In this document: positions 61,083 to 64,000 of the stretch, piece after piece | How positions within the stretch are numbered: the first letter of the stretch is position 1 | How the letters are laid out: each line of letters begins with the position of its first letter | Assembly: GCF_900129245.1 (NCBI RefSeq) | Contig: NZ_FQUT01000001.1 | Span: forward strand, 248,001 to 312,000 | Direction of reading: 5' to 3' | DNA length: 64,000 nucleotides | Origin: Chryseobacterium arachidis | GTDB taxonomy: Bacteria > Bacteroidota > Bacteroidia > Flavobacteriales > Weeksellaceae | Notes under the pieces: model-generated | The model's input: the letters and a program-made list of their open reading frames with translations, nothing else | The model's database searches: none | Told to the model about the DNA's origin: nothing | Translations under genes and position numbers: made by a program

Positions 61083-62708
61083 TTAACCAAGATATGGATA
61101 TTTGTAATCTTTAGGAGAAACAAAAGTCTCTTTAATAGATCTTACAGAAGTCCATCTCAACAAGTTCATTTTGGAACCTGCTTTATCGTTTGTTCCTGAA
61201 GCTCTTCCACCTCCGAAAGGCTGCTGACCAACAACCGCACCAGTCGGTTTGTCATTAATATAGAAGTTTCCTGAAGCATTTTCCAATGCTTTGAATGCTT
61301 CGTTTACGGCGTATCTGTCTTGTGCGAAAACAGAACCCGTTAATGAATAAGGAGAAGAAGAATCTACCAATTGTAAAGTTTCAGCCCATTTTGCATCTTC
61401 GTAAACGTAGACTGATAAAATCGGACCGAAGATTTCTTCAACCATACTTTCGTACTGAGGATTTGTCGTTTCAATAACTGTAGGATTTACAAACCATCCT
61501 TTAGAATCATCAGTTTGTCCGCCGATTACAACGTTTGCTTCGCTTGAAGCATTTGCTCTGTCGATATATCCTTTACATTTTTCGAAAGAATTTTTGTCGA
61601 TTACAGCATTTACAAAGTTGGATGGATCTTCAGGAGAACCGATTTTAATAGAAGCGATCTGAGTTTCCATTACTTTTTTCACATCAGCCCAAAGAGACTG
61701 AGGAATATAAGCTCTGGAAGCCGCAGAACATTTCTGTCCCTGATATTCGAAAGCACCTCTTACCAAAGCAGTCGCCACAGCTTCTACGTTAGCAGATGGG
61801 TGAGCGATAACGAAGTCTTTTCCACCAGTTTCACCAACGATTCTTGGGTACGTTCTGTAGTTGTGGATATTATCACCGATCATTTTCCACATTCCCTGGA
61901 ATACTTTCGTAGAACCAGTAAAATGAAGTCCGGCAAAATCTCTGTGTGCCAAAACTTTCTCAGCAGTTTCTTTTCCGTCGGTAAAGATCATGTTGATAAC
62001 ACCTGCAGGAAGACCAGCTTCTGTAAGGACATCCATAATTACTTTTGCTGAATATACCTGCTTATCAGATGGTTTCCAAACGACTACGTTTCCAAGCATG
62101 GCCATACAAGTTGGTAAATTTCCTGAAATCGCTGTAAAGTTGAACGGAGTTACCGCAAAACAGAATCCTTCCAATGGTCTGTATTCCACTCTGTTCCAGA
62201 TTCCTGAATCAGAAACTGGCTGTTCGGAATACATTTCCGTCATGAATTCTACGTTGAATCTTAAGAAATCGATCAATTCACAAGCAGAATCAATTTCAGC
62301 CTGATGTACATTTTTAGATTGTCCGATCATGGTAGCCGCGTTGATTACATCTCTGTAAGGTCCCGCCAAAAGATCAGCTGCCTTTAAGAAAATTGCCGCA
62401 CGCTGCTCCCAGCCCAGCTCATTCCACTGTTTTTTTGCAGCCAGTGCAGCGTTAATCGCGTCATCTACGTGTTGCATTGTTCCTCTGTGGTAAAAACCGA
62501 AATCATGTGCATGATCCTGAGGCGACTGAAGCTGAACTTTATCATCAGTTTTTACTTCTTTTCCATTAATGATCATGGGGATTTCAATCTTTTCAGCCCA
62601 CATTTTTTTGTATTGAGCGATAAGGCTTTTCACTTCCGGAGTTCCCGGTGCATAAGAATTTACCGGCTCGTTTACTGCAAATGGTACTTGCGAAATTGCT
62701 TTAGACAT
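61083..62708 (-). CDS. pruA: L-glutamate gamma-semialdehyde dehydrogenase (P5C dehydrogenase)
   Basis: This NAD-dependent enzyme oxidises glutamate semialdehyde to glutamate in proline catabolism. The 541 residues match the stand-alone (monofunctional) form. The catalytic Glu293 is in VGETGGKDF and the nucleophile Cys327 in YQGQKCSAASR; FTGSTKVF is the cofactor loop. NDKPTGAVVGQQPFGGGRASGTNDKAG near the end is a P5C dehydrogenase signature. It has its own terminator; putA/prodh is not adjacent. Confidence 0.96.
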   Translation of the reverse strand: MSKAISQVPFAVNEPVNSYAPGTPEVKSLIAQYKKMWAEKIEIPMIINGKEVKTDDKVQLQSPQDHAHDFGFYHRGTMQHVDDAINAALAAKKQWNELGWEQRAAIFLKAADLLAGPYRDVINAATMIGQSKNVHQAEIDSACELIDFLRFNVEFMTEMYSEQPVSDSGIWNRVEYRPLEGFCFAVTPFNFTAISGNLPTCMAMLGNVVVWKPSDKQVYSAKVIMDVLTEAGLPAGVINMIFTDGKETAEKVLAHRDFAGLHFTGSTKVFQGMWKMIGDNIHNYRTYPRIVGETGGKDFVIAHPSANVEAVATALVRGAFEYQGQKCSAASRAYIPQSLWADVKKVMETQIASIKIGSPEDPSNFVNAVIDKNSFEKCKGYIDRANASSEANVVIGGQTDDSKGWFVNPTVIETTNPQYESMVEEIFGPILSVYVYEDAKWAETLQLVDSSSPYSLTGSVFAQDRYAVNEAFKALENASGNFYINDKPTGAVVGQQPFGGGRASGTNDKAGSKMNLLRWTSVRSIKETFVSPKDYKYPYLG

Positions 62709-62786
62709 ATTAGTTGTATATTTTTTTATTTGCTAATGATACAAATTTACAACTTTTAATCCTGACAAAAAATCGATAGAGACTAT

Positions 62787-63890
62787 TTACATCTTTTCGT
62801 TTTCTAATATTTTGAGAACCAGTTTTTCTTCCTGAGTAAGATCGGCTTTACCGTCATTTTCCTCTATTTTTTCCAGCTCATCAAGATATTTTTTGATAGT
62901 ATTATTTTCATAAAGATTAATAACCAATGGATGAACATAATATTTTCTGCAAACTGTACTTGTATTTCCAAGGTGTGAAGCTACGATTTCCAATGCTTCT
63001 TTTACTTTTTTCTTGTATTGAGTATTATTTTCTGCATAACCAATCTCTTTAAAAGCGATTAGTGCACTTACAGTTCCGGACCATGTCCTGAAATCTTTTG
63101 CCGTGAAGTCTTCACCGCTGATTTCTTTGATGTAATCATTCACCATTCCTGAATCTACGGTATGGCGGTTTCCTTCATCATCAATATACTGAAAAAGTTC
63201 CCTTCCGGGAATATCTTTGCATTTCTGAACTAATCTCGCCAGTCTTTTACTTTTAAGATCAATATCATGCATTACTCCTTTTTTACCTTTAAAATGAAAA
63301 GTAATTTTTTGTCCCTTTACCTGAACATGCTTATCCTTTAAAGTCGTTAAACCGAAAGAGCCATAGAGTTTTTCATAGGCATTATTTCCAATTCTGATAT
63401 TGGTTCTCTGCATTAAACTGACAATCAGTGCTAAAATTTTTCGTTTATCGAAATTTCTTAACGCTAAATCTTTCTCTACCTGCAGACGTATGCTGGGAAG
63501 AGCATACCCGAACTGAAGCATTCTGTAAAACTTTGTATGATTCCTCAACGCACTCCATAACGGATGATAACGATACTGTTTTCTCTTCTTCACATCAAAA
63601 CCTGTTGCCTGAAGATGCCCATTATCCAAAGCGCAGATCCACACATTTTCCCAAGCCGGAGGAATAACCAGTTTGTTAATTCTTGTGATTTCGTCTTTGT
63701 CTTTGATTTTTTCTCCGTCTTTATAGTAAGAATACTTTTTTCCGGTCTTTTTTCGGGTGATACCGGCTGATTCTGCATCGGAGGTATATATAAGATGTAC
63801 CGCCTTTGCAGATGCTACCGGATCTTTCATAATTTTTACAATCTTCGCGGGTTTCAGATGTGAAATGAGGTCTAAGTCTGAATTTTCCAT
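62787..63890 (-). CDS. DNA topoisomerase IB
   Basis: A 367-residue type IB topoisomerase of the bacterial/poxvirus kind, which relaxes supercoils through a 3'-phosphotyrosine link. The N-terminal domain has IPPAWENVWICALDNGHLQATGFDVKKRKQYRYHP (about 76-110). The catalytic domain has QRTNIRIGNNAYE (Arg and family residues) and KDFRTWSGTVSA. The catalytic Tyr is expected in CRKYYVHP, most likely Tyr318. Such genes are common single accessory copies in Bacteroidetes; it is monocistronic here. Confidence 0.93.
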   Translation of the reverse strand: MENSDLDLISHLKPAKIVKIMKDPVASAKAVHLIYTSDAESAGITRKKTGKKYSYYKDGEKIKDKDEITRINKLVIPPAWENVWICALDNGHLQATGFDVKKRKQYRYHPLWSALRNHTKFYRMLQFGYALPSIRLQVEKDLALRNFDKRKILALIVSLMQRTNIRIGNNAYEKLYGSFGLTTLKDKHVQVKGQKITFHFKGKKGVMHDIDLKSKRLARLVQKCKDIPGRELFQYIDDEGNRHTVDSGMVNDYIKEISGEDFTAKDFRTWSGTVSALIAFKEIGYAENNTQYKKKVKEALEIVASHLGNTSTVCRKYYVHPLVINLYENNTIKKYLDELEKIEENDGKADLTQEEKLVLKILENEKM

Positions 63891-63899
63891 AAGATTTGG

Positions 63900-64000
63900 T
63901 TAAGAGTTCCTACCCCTTGAAAATAGCCATAAAATAATAGCTATTACGCCAACTACTAATATGATTCCCCACCACATTCCTGCCTTAAAGATTGTTTCTA
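63900..64000 (-). CDS. C-terminal end of a small membrane protein (cut by the window edge)
   Basis: A minus-strand frame enters from the right edge and stops at 63900. The visible end reads ETIFKAGMWWGIILVVGVIA, then IILWLFSRGRNS: one strongly hydrophobic helix followed by a basic tail. It is likely the end of a small inner membrane protein located just before the topoisomerase gene. The start and family lie outside the window. Confidence 0.6.
   Translation of the reverse strand, partial: ETIFKAGMWWGIILVVGVIAIILWLFSRGRNS

Noticed and set aside
1..64000. tRNA, rRNA or prophage genes
   Set aside because: No cloverleaf, rRNA segment, integrase, capsid or terminase sequence was recognised; the collar-like domain at 59152 stands alone with a signal peptide and host-type promoter.

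Overview
The window looks like chromosomal DNA of a Flavobacteriia member of the Chryseobacterium group (family Weeksellaceae). The inference rests on low GC, promoters of the Bacteroidetes type (TAnnTTTG at -7), a type IX secretion system (T9SS) locus in the order porU-porV with gldJ divergent, cargo proteins with T9SS sorting tails, and the general gene repertoire. No organism name can be proved from the sequence alone. No rRNA, tRNA, CRISPR array, transposase or prophage was seen.

Layout. 0-10.5 kb: purE, two tandem surface proteins built of 25-residue BspA-type repeats, a YiaA/B membrane protein, ahcY, a HugZ-like protein, a phosphopantetheinyl transferase and a FUSC membrane protein. The gaps hold three copies of a hairpin repeat whose flanks are conserved but whose long stem differs in every copy. 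10.9-24.5 kb: core genes, namely porV, porU, gldJ, murF, a NUDIX hydrolase, an SRPBCC protein, anmK, lptC, an outer membrane protein and holB. 24.7-30 kb: a TetR-controlled tripartite efflux operon (TolC, HlyD/EmrA, EmrB) with an odd 413-bp purine-rich insert before the pump gene. 30-32.6 kb: a NarL-type response regulator and a TPR histidine kinase.

32.8-43 kb is the most unusual part. It holds secreted proteins with the N-terminal pattern Q-[VMI]-G-[IV]-[NH]-[TN], several with repetitive stalk-like bodies. They sit in two operons plus a frameshifted single gene, and next to them lies a membrane-spanning TPR/AraC regulator. The same theme recurs at 55-60 kb: a single fibre-type gene, then a second TPR/AraC regulator directly followed by a protein with a phage tail-collar-like C-terminus. 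Four promoters in these regions share one element, TTTTC-N(1-2)-GAAAA placed 43-44 nt upstream of a TAnnTTTG box. I propose that the TPR-TM-AraC proteins activate these promoters, making a small surface-fibre regulon. One of the four promoters drives only a short RNA that ends at a strong terminator.

43-54.8 kb: an SDR oxidoreductase, a soluble AraC regulator, a MazG-like protein, a 3-methyladenine glycosylase, an FAD-linked oxidase, a run of four unknown small proteins (two with zinc ribbons), a membrane patatin, a CorA-type transporter and fabH. 55-64 kb, beyond the fibre genes: a thioredoxin-like protein, two small lipoproteins, pruA, a DNA topoisomerase IB and the end of a membrane protein cut by the window edge. 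Intergenic repeats are abundant: four copies of a roughly 110-130-bp inverted-repeat element, a degenerate 22-bp tandem array, triple CACTCGGGCGAGTG palindromes and a heptanucleotide tract in a promoter.
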